Positions 1-7,914 of a stretch of 23,624 bases of DNA are shown one piece after another. The notes beneath the pieces are model-generated. The model was not told the DNA's origin, made no database searches, and saw nothing but the letters and a program-made list of their open reading frames with translations. How positions within the stretch are numbered: position 1 is the first letter of the stretch; each line of letters starts with the position of its first letter. This stretch comes from JAGXLC01 sp041686375. Its GTDB lineage: Bacteria; Bacteroidota; Bacteroidia; Bacteroidales; UBA12077. The stretch is from assembly GCA_041686375.1 (NCBI GenBank), contig JAWLEB010000042.1:1-23624 (forward strand), written 5' to 3'. The position numbers and the translations under genes were made by a program.

Positions 1-1303
1 AAGGATATCAAGAAATAGTCCTTTAACGGATGATGTTTTTATGATAAAATCAGACGGAGCAAATATTTTTGCCACAGCAGGGAAGTTGGATAATCAGCAG
101 GAAGAACTTGATAATGCGGGAATGTTTTATAGCTTTACAGAAGGGGAATGGAATAATTACAAGTTTGAAGAATACAATAATTTTGTGGATATTGCATTCG
201 ATAAGTCTGGTTCATCTGATTTTTATATTAGTTCTTCTGGGAGTGGACTTTTGAAATTTGAAGATTTTCAATTATCAGAGGTTTATAATTCTGAAAATTC
301 CCCCTTAACAGAGAGCGATGGGGAAACACAAGTGTCATCTTTAGTTATGGATGAGGATGGCAATTTGCTGATGGTTAATCATGGAGCAACACACCCACTT
401 GTCATGAAAACAGTTGATAATGAATGGCATGTGTTGGAATATGATGAGCTTGCAGGAAAAACCGTACCCCGTATATTATGGGCAAAAAATGGGTTTGTAT
501 GGGGATATTTTGAGGATCAGCCTCATTTATTTGTGGTTGATTTTAATGAGACTTTCGGGGATACTGACGATGATAGAGTACAGGTGGTTACTCCACGAGA
601 TCACAATGAAAATTTGTACGCAGAAATCATTACTGCCATCGAGGAAGATAATGAGGGAAATATCTGGTTTGCAACTGATGAGGGAGTTGCAGTTGTAAAT
701 GACATTTACGGCATTTTTGATACGGAGGTTTTTCAGCCAAACAGGATTCGTATAACGGAAGATAACATTACTCAGTATTTACTTCGTGATAATACAGTTA
801 ATGATATTTTTACCGATCCGGGGAACCGGAAGTGGATCGCCACTGCGCGATCTGGAATTAAACTATTTTCTTCTGACGGCAAAAAAATGTTATCTCATTA
901 CACTAAAGATAACAGTCCATTGCTGTCGGATGATATCAGAACACTCGCCATGAATGAAAAAGACGGCGCACTTTTTATTGGAACTTCAAAAGGTATTCTC
1001 TCATATCGGACTGATGCTTCTGAAGGAAAACAGGATTTCAGCGAGGCTTATGTCTTTCCGAATCCTGTCAGGCCTGGATATGAGGGAACTATAAACATTA
1101 CAGGTTTGGTTGAAGGAGTTAATGTGAAAATTACTGATATCAACGGTAACCTTGTTTATGAAACCGTTGCAGAAGGAGGCCAGGCAACCTGGACCGGTAA
1201 AACTTTAAATGGAACAAAGGTGAATACTGGAGTTTATCTGGTATTTATGACAAATGAAGATGGCAGCAAAACACATATTGAAAAAATACTTTTTATTCGT
1301 TAA
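1..1303 (+). CDS. porZ: PorZ-like type IX secretion system protein (5' partial)
   Basis: The reading frame is open from base 2 to the stop at 1301-1303, so the N-terminus lies outside the window; the ATG at 41 is internal. What is visible is the end of a beta-propeller region with two-component-regulator-type blades (WFATDEGVAVV, KWIATARSGIKLF, LFIGTSKGILSYR), followed by a C-terminal beta-sandwich of about 85 residues beginning at YVFPNPVRPGYEG and ending KILFIR. That domain looks like a type IX sorting domain. The combination, and the wording of the last 200 residues, match my memory of PorZ, a surface component of the T9SS attachment complex that helps deliver anionic LPS to cargo proteins. 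Another propeller protein with a T9SS tail is the alternative. The next gene follows on the same strand after about 40 bp. Confidence 0.78.
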   Translation, partial: RISRNSPLTDDVFMIKSDGANIFATAGKLDNQQEELDNAGMFYSFTEGEWNNYKFEEYNNFVDIAFDKSGSSDFYISSSGSGLLKFEDFQLSEVYNSENSPLTESDGETQVSSLVMDEDGNLLMVNHGATHPLVMKTVDNEWHVLEYDELAGKTVPRILWAKNGFVWGYFEDQPHLFVVDFNETFGDTDDDRVQVVTPRDHNENLYAEIITAIEEDNEGNIWFATDEGVAVVNDIYGIFDTEVFQPNRIRITEDNITQYLLRDNTVNDIFTDPGNRKWIATARSGIKLFSSDGKKMLSHYTKDNSPLLSDDIRTLAMNEKDGALFIGTSKGILSYRTDASEGKQDFSEAYVFPNPVRPGYEGTINITGLVEGVNVKITDINGNLVYETVAEGGQATWTGKTLNGTKVNTGVYLVFMTNEDGSKTHIEKILFIR

Positions 1304-1320
1304 CAAAAAGTAAGTAAGGA

Positions 1321-1328
1321 TAATTTTG
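1321..1328 (+). promoter_or_regulatory. Possible -7 promoter element upstream of the hydrolase
   Basis: TAATTTTG fits the Bacteroidota -7 consensus TAnnTTTG. A poor -33 match (TTCG, 1296-1299) lies 21 nt upstream, at the porZ 3' end. The predicted start of transcription near 1333 would leave a leader of only about 10 nt before the ATG at 1343. Read-through from porZ is equally possible. Confidence 0.35.
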
Positions 1329-1342
1329 CTAAAATTTTGCTT

Positions 1343-2131
1343 ATGGAAACTTTGCTTTATAAAGGAAAGAAGATAAGATATCAGGTTCAGGGCGAAGGAG
1401 AGACTTTTTTTTTATTGCATGGTTATCTTGAATCTCAGGAAATCTGGGATTCTTTCGCTACAGAATTGTCAAAATATTCACGTATCATCAGGATCGATCT
1501 CCCTGGACATGGTATGTCGGATGTTTTTGGAGAAATTCATTCTATGGAATTTATGGCTGATGTTGTAAAACATGTGCTGGATTTTGAAAAACAAGAAACA
1601 TGTATATTGATAGGTCATTCGCTGGGTGGTTACGTAACGCTTGCATTTCTTGAAAAATACCCTCAGTATCTAAAGGGGTTTTCCCTGTTTCATTCTCATC
1701 CTTTTGCTGATACGGAACAAGTGAAAGCTAAACGGAAGAAGGAAATTGAATTGGTTAAACAAGGACAAAAAAAGACTGTTGTAGATGCCAATACTCCGAA
1801 ATTGTTTGCTGATTTTAATCTTTCCCGATTTCCGGATGATCTGAAAAAGATAAAACAAAATACTTTACAGTTCCCTGATGATGGGATCATTGCTAATTTG
1901 AACGGGATGATGCAGAGACCGGCTCGAAATATCATCCTGAAAGAAACCGATAAACCTTTTCTGTTGATTGCTGGAAAGTATGACAACTATATTGACTATG
2001 ATAAAGTGATCTCTCAAATAGATTTGCCCGAAAAAGGTAAATTAGTTACCCTAGAACATTCGGGACATTTAGGTTTTATTGAAGAGAGAGAAAAGTCTCT
2101 TGAAGAAATTTATGAATTTTTTAGCACGTGA
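1343..2131 (+). CDS. alpha/beta hydrolase fold protein
   Basis: A 262-residue single-domain alpha/beta hydrolase. The oxyanion-side motif HGY is at residues 26-28, the nucleophile elbow GHSLGG has Ser93, and the likely acid and base are Asp214 (GKYDNY) and His242 (HSGHLG), so the catalytic triad is complete. There is no signal peptide, so it is probably cytoplasmic. The family includes esterases, haloperoxidase-like enzymes and MenH-like enzymes, and the substrate cannot be told from sequence. The frame opens with a TTG at 1337, but the ATG at 1343 is the more credible start. It lies between porZ and a sugar kinase on the same strand, with gaps of about 40 bp on each side, which may be one transcript. 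Confidence 0.9.
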   Translation: METLLYKGKKIRYQVQGEGETFFLLHGYLESQEIWDSFATELSKYSRIIRIDLPGHGMSDVFGEIHSMEFMADVVKHVLDFEKQETCILIGHSLGGYVTLAFLEKYPQYLKGFSLFHSHPFADTEQVKAKRKKEIELVKQGQKKTVVDANTPKLFADFNLSRFPDDLKKIKQNTLQFPDDGIIANLNGMMQRPARNIILKETDKPFLLIAGKYDNYIDYDKVISQIDLPEKGKLVTLEHSGHLGFIEEREKSLEEIYEFFST

Positions 2132-2167
2132 TATGAATTTAACCCACCCAAAAATAACTATGATTTT

Positions 2168-3154
2168 ATGGATAAAGAAGTTGCAATAGGTTTAGATATA
2201 GGGGGAACAAACAGTGTTTTTGGCATAGTCGATAAGTCAGGAAATATTTTGTATTCCGGGAAGGTACCAACCTCTGAGTTTGAAACTGCGCAAGGTTATG
2301 TTGATTATTTAAGTGAGCAGTTTCACTCTGCACTAAATAAACTTAACCTTTCTGAAACTTTGAAAGGGATCGGTATTGGAGCACCAAATGGGAATTTTTT
2401 CAAGGGAACCATTGAGAATGCCGCCAACCTTCAATGGAAAGGTATAGTACCTCTGGTCGAACTTTTGCATAAGCATTTTGGTGTCCCTGTTTCGTTAACC
2501 AATGATGCGAATGCTGCAGCCCTTGGGGAATTATTGTTTGGTGGAGCTCAGGGGTTGCAGAATTTTATTGTATTGACTTTGGGTACTGGTCTGGGAAGTG
2601 GTATAGTTGTGAACGGAGATTTGGTTTACGGACATGATGCGTATGCCGGAGAACTCGGGCATACATTTGTTTATTTGAATTCCGGCAGAATTTGTGGGTG
2701 TGGAAGACGAGGTTGCCTTGAAACCTATGTCTCTGCTCAGGGCTTAAGGAGGACCGCGTTGGAGTTGCTTTCTGAATATAATATACAAAGCGAACTGCGG
2801 GATGTTGCTGTTAAGGATATTACTTCCGAACGAGTATACAATGCAGCGGTGAATAAAGATGAAATTGCTCTTAAAGCTTTTGACATTACCGGGAAATATT
2901 TAGGGATGAAATTATCCGATTTTGTAGCAACAATCAGTCCAAGTCATGTTTTTCTTTACGGCGGCCTAGCAAAATCAGGTGATTTAATACTGAAGCCGGC
3001 AAAAAAATATATGGAGGAAAATATATTCGGGCAATATAAAAATAAGGTCAAACTTCTGCTCTCTGAGCTGAATGAAACAAACGGTGCATTGCTGGGTTCT
3101 GCTGCTTTGGTATGGAAAAAAAGAAAAAAGGGTAAAACCAGCTTATTGGATTAA
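2168..3154 (+). CDS. ROK-family sugar kinase, probably glucokinase
   Basis: A 328-residue kinase of the ROK family, which phosphorylates glucose or a related hexose with ATP in the cytoplasm. Visible motifs are the N-terminal phosphate loop DIGGTNS (10-16), the catalytic Asp113 in TNDANAA, the second nucleotide loop TLGTGLGSG (137-145), and the zinc site made by His165 (GELGH) and CGCGRRGCLE (176-185; Cys176, 178 and 183). There is no helix-turn-helix at the N-terminus, so it is an enzyme and not a NagC/XylR-type repressor. The Lys-rich end KKRKKGK is encoded by the A-rich DNA that forms part of a terminator for the opposite gene. It overlaps that gene by 4 bp, stop codon on stop codon. The exact sugar (glucose, N-acetylmannosamine or another) is inferred. 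Confidence 0.88.
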   Translation: MDKEVAIGLDIGGTNSVFGIVDKSGNILYSGKVPTSEFETAQGYVDYLSEQFHSALNKLNLSETLKGIGIGAPNGNFFKGTIENAANLQWKGIVPLVELLHKHFGVPVSLTNDANAAALGELLFGGAQGLQNFIVLTLGTGLGSGIVVNGDLVYGHDAYAGELGHTFVYLNSGRICGCGRRGCLETYVSAQGLRRTALELLSEYNIQSELRDVAVKDITSERVYNAAVNKDEIALKAFDITGKYLGMKLSDFVATISPSHVFLYGGLAKSGDLILKPAKKYMEENIFGQYKNKVKLLLSELNETNGALLGSAALVWKKRKKGKTSLLD

Positions 3155-3168
3155 CTGGTTTTACCTTG
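3121..3168 (-). terminator. Intrinsic terminator shared by two overlapping convergent genes
   Basis: A perfect 11-bp stem: GGTAAAACCAG (3131-3141) pairs with CTGGTTTTACC (3155-3165) around a 13-nt loop holding both stop codons. Read on the minus strand, the stem is followed by CTTTTTTCTT (3130-3121), so it should end the protease transcript. On the plus strand it is followed by TTGCATG without a long T run, so termination of the kinase transcript there is less certain. Confidence 0.8.
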
Positions 3169-4764
3169 CATGAATAATTCAATAGACTTTTGAATGGTAT
3201 TGTCTATATTTCGAAGGATTGGATAATATCCTTCATCATCCATTATGTTCCTGGCTATATTGGCTTTGATTCTTGTGAGTATTACCTTTTTAGATTTTTC
3301 TTTGCCTGTTGTATCCGTATTAACATTATTGTTTTTTGCGAACTCAATAAACTGGCTATATAAATTCTGCGAATCTAAATATTTTTCCAGCTCATCAACA
3401 TTATCAAAACCTTTTAAAGTACTTCTGTTATTATCAGCATAATTAAAAGCAAACTGATACATTAATCCTTTGCTTGTTATTTCACTGAAAAAATCAGAAT
3501 GATATGTTGTGTCTACCGGTACGAAAAAGTCTGGCATGATTCCTCCTCCTCCAAATACCACATCCCCTTTTGGTGTGGTGTATTTTAGAGAATCTGCCAG
3601 TTCAATGCTATCTGCGCTGAAAAATTCACCTTCCTCGAATCGTTTGTTGAGATCATTATAGTAGTTCTCCTGACCATTATTATATGGTTTTTGTATTGAA
3701 CGGCCTGTTGGAGTATGATACCTTGCAACGGTCAGTCTTAAAGCCGAACCATCGGGTAGCATAGTTTGCTCCTGAACTAGCCCTTTACCAAAGGAACGCC
3801 GACCCACAATAATCCCTCTGTCGTTATCCTGTATCGCTCCGGCAAGGATTTCGCTCGCTGATGCAGACCATTCATCGATTAAAATTGACACATCAAGGTC
3901 ATGAGCTATCCCTTTAGAAGTAGCATATGTTTCTTCTTTAGGCATTGTCCTTCCTTCTGTATAGACAATAAGCTCTCCGTCTTTCAGGAACTGATCGGCA
4001 ATGTTGGTGGCAGCGGCCATATAGCCACCATTATTGTTTCTAAGGTCAATAATTACCTTCCTGGCAGAATGCTTTTTCAGTTTTTTCAGCCCTTCAACAA
4101 ATTCCTCATGTGTAGTTTTCGCAAATCTGTTGATTTTTATATATCCTGTGCTGTCGTTAATCATGTAGGCGATATCTACACTATAAATCGGAATTTCGTC
4201 TCTTTTTATTTTAAAATCCAATAAATCGGGGTGTTCGTTCCTTTTTACCGATACATTGACTTCGGTTCCGCGTTCACCTTTTAGCATATTGACAACTTTG
4301 GAGCTTGGCATATCAACACCCGCAACCACCGTATCATTTACCTTGATGATTCTGTCTCCCGGTTGTATTCCGACCATTTCCGAAGGTCCTCCACTAATGG
4401 TACTTATAACAATGATGGTATCTTTCTGCATATTAAACTGAATCCCAATTCCCTCAAAATTACCTTCCAGAGGTTCACTAACACTTTGTAAATCTTCTGC
4501 CGGTATATACACAGAATGCGGATCCAGCTCTTCCAGGATTGTCGGAATTGCAGCTTCAATAAGTTTATTTTCATTAACAGAGTCAACATAATGGGCTTTA
4601 ATATAGTTTATAATTCTTGTTATTTTATTATGCTGGGAATAATTACTTTGTCCGGATTCATTATTCTGCCTGTCTAGCAGGGTCCCTGTATATATCCCTG
4701 CTATTAAAACAATTGCCAGAATTATAGGACCATAAATGTTTATTTTTTCCTTTGATAATTTCAT
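3151..4764 (-). CDS. S41-family C-terminal processing protease (CtpA/Prc type)
   Basis: A 537-residue protease with a single N-terminal membrane anchor or uncleaved signal (about residues 11-30), so the body probably lies in the periplasm. A PDZ domain (about 104-175, GIGIQF to VNVSVKR) recognises C-terminal tails of substrates. The S41 peptidase core follows (about 200-370), with the Ser/Lys dyad Ser302 (in SASASE) and Lys327 (FGKG), plus Gln331 four residues on, spaced as in E. coli Prc. The C-terminal third is a Bacteroidota-type extension. It lies 132 bp downstream of the dCMP deaminase gene on the same strand and may share its transcript. Its 3' end overlaps the kinase gene by 4 bp. The physiological substrate is unknown. 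Confidence 0.92.
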   Translation of the reverse strand: MKLSKEKINIYGPIILAIVLIAGIYTGTLLDRQNNESGQSNYSQHNKITRIINYIKAHYVDSVNENKLIEAAIPTILEELDPHSVYIPAEDLQSVSEPLEGNFEGIGIQFNMQKDTIIVISTISGGPSEMVGIQPGDRIIKVNDTVVAGVDMPSSKVVNMLKGERGTEVNVSVKRNEHPDLLDFKIKRDEIPIYSVDIAYMINDSTGYIKINRFAKTTHEEFVEGLKKLKKHSARKVIIDLRNNNGGYMAAATNIADQFLKDGELIVYTEGRTMPKEETYATSKGIAHDLDVSILIDEWSASASEILAGAIQDNDRGIIVGRRSFGKGLVQEQTMLPDGSALRLTVARYHTPTGRSIQKPYNNGQENYYNDLNKRFEEGEFFSADSIELADSLKYTTPKGDVVFGGGGIMPDFFVPVDTTYHSDFFSEITSKGLMYQFAFNYADNNRSTLKGFDNVDELEKYLDSQNLYSQFIEFAKNNNVNTDTTGKEKSKKVILTRIKANIARNIMDDEGYYPILRNIDNTIQKSIELFMQGKTS

Positions 4765-4896
4765 CTGCTATTATTTAATTTTTTATCTATTCTTCTATAA
4801 TTGTTTTTCTGCTGAATTATCCTTCAAACGCCGGAGATAATAGCCTTTGCAGAAACTGGAGGACTTATTATTCAGGTTACCCTTTTGTTGTAAGTA

Positions 4897-5343
4897 TTAT
4901 AATTCTATTTGAACTACTTCTATTCCTGCTCTGTCTAAAAGGGGTACGCCATCGTTTGTGTTCTTTTTCTCAGTAAATACAACACGTTTAATTCCCGATT
5001 GTATTATTAACTTTGCACATTCTAAGCAAGGAGAAGTTGTTACATATAACGTTGCATTTTCACTGCTATTGTTTGACTTAGCTACTTTTGTAATAGCATT
5101 TGCTTCTGCGTGCAGTACGTATGGTTTGGTCTGATTGTTTTCATCTTCACATACATTTTCAAACCCAGAAGGGGTTCCATTGTATCCATCGGAAATTATC
5201 ATCTTGTCTTTTACTATCAATGCGCCCACTTTCCTTTTTTCGCAATAAGAATTTTTAGCCCATATCTGAGCCATTTCGATGTATCTTCGGTCAAAGATAT
5301 CCTGTTTTTCTTTATAGGGATGTAATGAGACCGATTTGTCCAT
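4897..5343 (-). CDS. dCMP deaminase (ComEB-like)
   Basis: A 148-residue cytidine/deoxycytidylate deaminase-fold enzyme that would convert dCMP to dUMP, feeding thymidylate synthesis. The zinc site is complete: His78 and catalytic Glu80 in HAEANAI, and Cys106 and Cys109 in PCLEC. The YNGTPSG stretch (54-60) before the HAE motif is typical of dCMP deaminases rather than of cytidine deaminases. The frame is open further upstream to 5421, but that extension runs through a tRNA gene and its terminator, so the start is the ATG at 5343. No promoter is apparent in the 22 bases between the terminator and this start. The S41 protease gene follows. Confidence 0.9.
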   Translation of the reverse strand: MDKSVSLHPYKEKQDIFDRRYIEMAQIWAKNSYCEKRKVGALIVKDKMIISDGYNGTPSGFENVCEDENNQTKPYVLHAEANAITKVAKSNNSSENATLYVTTSPCLECAKLIIQSGIKRVVFTEKKNTNDGVPLLDRAGIEVVQIEL

Positions 5344-5365
5344 AGTTGTTATGCTTGATGTATAT

Positions 5366-5388
5366 AAAAAAACCCTCCAACGAGGGTT
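5366..5388 (-). terminator. Intrinsic terminator of the tRNA-Leu gene
   Basis: On the minus strand the perfect 7-bp stem AACCCTC / GAGGGTT with a GTTG loop (5388-5371) is directly followed by a T run reaching 5366. It starts 6 nt after the tRNA 3' end and closes 22 nt before the ATG of the dCMP deaminase gene. Confidence 0.88.
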
Positions 5389-5394
5389 CAATTG

Positions 5395-5477
5395 TGCCTG
5401 AAGCCGGAGTCGAACCGGCACGGAAAAAATCCACTGGTTTTTGAGACCAGCGCGTCTACCAATTCCGCCATTCAGGC
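5395..5477 (-). tRNA. tRNA-Leu (anticodon CAA)
   Basis: An 83-nt class II tRNA on the minus strand. The acceptor arm pairs GCCTGAA with TTCAGGC and has discriminator A. The D-arm region is GCGGAATTGGTAGACGCGC, the anticodon stem-loop is CTGGT-CTCAAAA-ACCAG with CAA in the middle, the long variable arm is TGGATTTTTTCCG, and the T arm contains GGTTCGACTCC. It decodes UUG. The 3' CCA is not encoded (the discriminator is followed by CAA) and must be added afterwards. Confidence 0.97.
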
Positions 5478-5505
5478 CTTATTTAAATGAACCGCTTTAA
5501 CAGCT

Positions 5506-5536
5506 CAAAATTATAGCATTTTTTTTGATGTACAAA
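5506..5536 (-). promoter_or_regulatory. Bacteroidota-type promoter of tRNA-Leu
   Basis: On the minus strand, TTTG (5536-5533), a 19-nt spacer and TAATTTTG (5513-5506) match the -33 TTTG / -7 TAnnTTTG consensus exactly. Transcription should start near 5500, about 23 nt ahead of the tRNA. Confidence 0.8.
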
Positions 5537-5603
5537 ATTTTATTTTAATATCTCCTTCTAACATTTTGCACTTTTTGAGACTCATAAATGGGAAGTATTC
5601 AGA

Positions 5604-5634
5604 TTTTTTTTCTCTTTGAATTTTTATTAATTTG
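5604..5634 (+). promoter_or_regulatory. Possible promoter of the aldehyde dehydrogenase gene
   Basis: TTAATTTG (5627-5634) is one base from the TAnnTTTG -7 consensus. TTTT (5604-5607), 19 nt upstream, is one base from the -33 TTTG. The start of transcription would be near 5640, some 35 nt before the ATG at 5676. Confidence 0.4.
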
Positions 5635-5675
5635 CGGGGTACATCTAATTTAATTAACTCTAAAATTATTGACTT

Positions 5676-7232
5676 ATGGCGGACAAAACTTATGATATTA
5701 AGGGAATCCTTAATAGGCTTGGCGTTAAAGATATTAATCCCGGCGTTTCAACAGGCCAGAATTGGCTTGAGCCAGGCGGTGGTACAACTACTTCATATAC
5801 TCCCATTGATGGCAGTGAGTTAGCAAAAGTAAAAAATGCTACAAAGGAAGATTACGGAAAGGTTATCAAGAAAGCACAGGAAGCATTTATTACATGGAGA
5901 GATATACCTGCCCCGGATCGCGGGGAAATAGTTCGTCAGATTGCTCTGGAACTAAGAGTTTCCAAAGAAGATTTGGGAATGCTCGTAAGTACAGAGATGG
6001 GAAAAAGCTATCAGGAGGGCCTTGGCGAAGTTCAGGAAATGATTGATATTGCAGATTTTGCCGTAGGACAGTCACGTATGCTTTATGGGTACACCATGCA
6101 GTCTGAAAGACCACACCATCGTCTTTATGACCATTATCACCCTCTTGGCGTTGTGGGTGTTATTACTGCATTTAATTTTCCGGTTGCTGTTTATGCATGG
6201 AATACAATGATCGCTGCGGTTGCGGGGGATGTGGTGATTTGGAAACCAAGCTCCAAAACTCCGTTAACAGCTGTTGCGGTTCAGAATATAGTTGCTAAAG
6301 TGTTAAAAAATAACGATATACCTGAGGGTGTATTTAATGTTTGCATTGGTAAATCTGCTGATATTGGGGATAATATGGTGGATGATAAGCGAGTGCCTTT
6401 GATTTCGGTAACGGGTTCCACTGCTGTTGGTAAAAGGGTCGCAGAAAGAGTTGGTAAAAGATTGGGAAAAAGTATTCTTGAGCTGGGGGGTAACAATGCT
6501 ATGATTCTTTCTCAGCATGGTGATATTGATATGGCTATTCCTACTATAGTTTTTGGTGCAGTGGGAACAGCAGGCCAAAGATGTACAACAACGCGCAGGA
6601 TTATCATTCATGAAAGCATTTATGAAGATGTAAAAAAACGGCTATTGAATGCATATGAGCAGGTAGCTCAAAAAATAGGCAACCCATTGAATCCGGATAA
6701 TATTATGGGGCCTTTGATTGATACCAGCGCTGTGGAAGTTTACAAGGAAGCCCTGAAACAGGCAAAAGAAGAAGGAGGAAAAATCATTTTTGGCGGTGAA
6801 GTGCTTAGCGGTGGAGAATATGATGCCGGAACGTACGTTACTCCTGCACTAGTTGAGGCTGAGAATCATTATCAGATTGTACAGGAAGAGACTTTTGCTC
6901 CCATTCTTTATTTGATTAAGTACAAAGATTTTGATGAGGCATTGAAATTGCATAACGATGTTCCGCAAGGCCTTTCCTCATGCATCTTTACTTTAAATGT
7001 CAGAGAAGCAGAGAGATTTCTTTCTCATGCGGGCTCTGATTGCGGTATTGCAAATGTTAATGTTGGTACTTCCGGTGCTGAAATTGGTGGAGCATTCGGT
7101 GGTGAGAAAGATACCGGCGGAGGCCGTGAGTCAGGCTCAGATGCATGGAAAGCTTACATGAGAAGACAAACAACCACCATTAACTATGGTACTGATTTGC
7201 CTTTAGCACAAGGCATAAAGTTTGAAATTTAA
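5676..7232 (+). CDS. NAD(P)-dependent aldehyde dehydrogenase, ALDH7-like
   Basis: A 518-residue aldehyde dehydrogenase, slightly longer than the usual 480-500 and close to the ALDH7 (antiquitin, aminoadipate-semialdehyde dehydrogenase) group. All catalytic parts are present: Asn167 in AFNFP, Lys190 in WKPSS, the cofactor loop GSTAVG (247-252), the general base Glu269 in LELGGNN, and nucleophile Cys303 in GQRCTTTRR. ELGGNN (rather than ELGGKN or ELGGKS) together with GQRCTT points to ALDH7. That suggests oxidation of aminoadipate semialdehyde/piperideine-6-carboxylate in lysine catabolism, but this is inference and no other lysine-degradation gene lies nearby. It is a single-gene transcript, with opposite-strand genes on both sides and its own terminator. 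Confidence 0.9.
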   Translation: MADKTYDIKGILNRLGVKDINPGVSTGQNWLEPGGGTTTSYTPIDGSELAKVKNATKEDYGKVIKKAQEAFITWRDIPAPDRGEIVRQIALELRVSKEDLGMLVSTEMGKSYQEGLGEVQEMIDIADFAVGQSRMLYGYTMQSERPHHRLYDHYHPLGVVGVITAFNFPVAVYAWNTMIAAVAGDVVIWKPSSKTPLTAVAVQNIVAKVLKNNDIPEGVFNVCIGKSADIGDNMVDDKRVPLISVTGSTAVGKRVAERVGKRLGKSILELGGNNAMILSQHGDIDMAIPTIVFGAVGTAGQRCTTTRRIIIHESIYEDVKKRLLNAYEQVAQKIGNPLNPDNIMGPLIDTSAVEVYKEALKQAKEEGGKIIFGGEVLSGGEYDAGTYVTPALVEAENHYQIVQEETFAPILYLIKYKDFDEALKLHNDVPQGLSSCIFTLNVREAERFLSHAGSDCGIANVNVGTSGAEIGGAFGGEKDTGGGRESGSDAWKAYMRRQTTTINYGTDLPLAQGIKFEI

Positions 7233-7261
7233 GCCACAATTTTTAGTATATTCTTAAAGAT

Positions 7262-7305
7262 AAAACATCCTTTTGGCCGGTAATAGCCGAAAGGATGTTT
7301 TTTGT
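7262..7305 (+). terminator. Intrinsic terminator of the aldehyde dehydrogenase gene
   Basis: The stem ACATCCTTTTGGC (7265-7277) pairs with GCCGAAAGGATGT (7286-7298), 13 bp with one G-U, around an 8-nt loop. A T run follows on the plus strand and an A run precedes it, so it could also work for the minus-strand receiver gene ending at 7375. Confidence 0.88.
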
Positions 7306-7374
7306 TTTGTACGCTGGCTGTTTAATGTTATAAGTAAAAAATACAGGAGCGTATTTTAGCTTATGCCGGGCATG

Positions 7375-7842
7375 TTATATCCCTGCTTTACTTCTTTTTG
7401 ACCAGTATTTGATAATTTTTTCCAGTTTCTTCCTGTTTACAGGTTTAGGTAAGAAATCATTCATTCCTGATTGTTTGGATTTTATTCTCTCTTCCTTCCA
7501 TGTATTTGATGTAACAGCTATGACTGGTACATTGATGCCTTTTTCCCGGAGCTCCCTGGTTGTTTCATATCCATTTTTTTGTGGCATTTCAATGTCCATA
7601 AGTATAATATCATATGCATGATTTCTGGCTTCAGTAATACAATTGTTCCCATTCTCTACAATGGTAATATGCAGACCAAAGGACTCAATAATTTTTTTAA
7701 TTATCTGCTGATAAATATCTTCGTCCTCAGCTAGAAGAATTCTAAGTGTTTCCCTGCGGCTTTTATAGTTTTTTTTCTCTATCACCTGACTTACGTTATA
7801 AAACTTTTTCAGTTTTTTATACAAAGTACGGACTTTCAACAA
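7375..7842 (-). CDS. Stand-alone receiver-domain (response regulator) protein, start uncertain
   Basis: Numbering from the TTG at 7842, a CheY-type receiver domain spans about residues 33-147. Its active site is complete: acidic Glu39/Asp40 (LLAEDED), phosphorylation site Asp83 (LMDIEMP), Thr111 (AVTS) and Lys133 (LPKP). There is no output domain. No ATG exists upstream of the domain in this frame: the first in-frame Met is inside it. The possible starts are TTG at 7842 or 7839, or GTG at 7785, which would give a 136-residue protein beginning just before the domain. The frame closes at a stop about 30 nt above 7842. The first 30 residues are basic and resemble the linker ahead of receivers in hybrid kinases. 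It lies 72 bp downstream of rsgA and probably shares its transcript. The partner kinase is not visible here. Confidence 0.8.
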   Translation of the reverse strand: MLKVRTLYKKLKKFYNVSQVIEKKNYKSRRETLRILLAEDEDIYQQIIKKIIESFGLHITIVENGNNCITEARNHAYDIILMDIEMPQKNGYETTRELREKGINVPVIAVTSNTWKEERIKSKQSGMNDFLPKPVNRKKLEKIIKYWSKRSKAGI

Positions 7843-7914
7843 TATAATTGTATAAATCAGGTGATTATTTGATTAACATATTACTTTAGATGACGGGAGC
7901 AAAAATTTTTTAAA

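Noticed and set aside
2168..3154. NagC/XylR-type transcriptional repressor
   Set aside because: No N-terminal helix-turn-helix; the kinase phosphate loop begins at residue 10.
3213..3234. 7-bp inverted repeat GAAGGAT / ATCCTTC as a terminator
   Set aside because: It lies within the S41 protease coding region with no T run after it; the better hairpin is at the gene ends.
5344..5421. N-terminal extension of the dCMP deaminase frame upstream of the ATG at 5343
   Set aside because: It is a translation of the tRNA-Leu 3' half and its terminator and cannot be protein.
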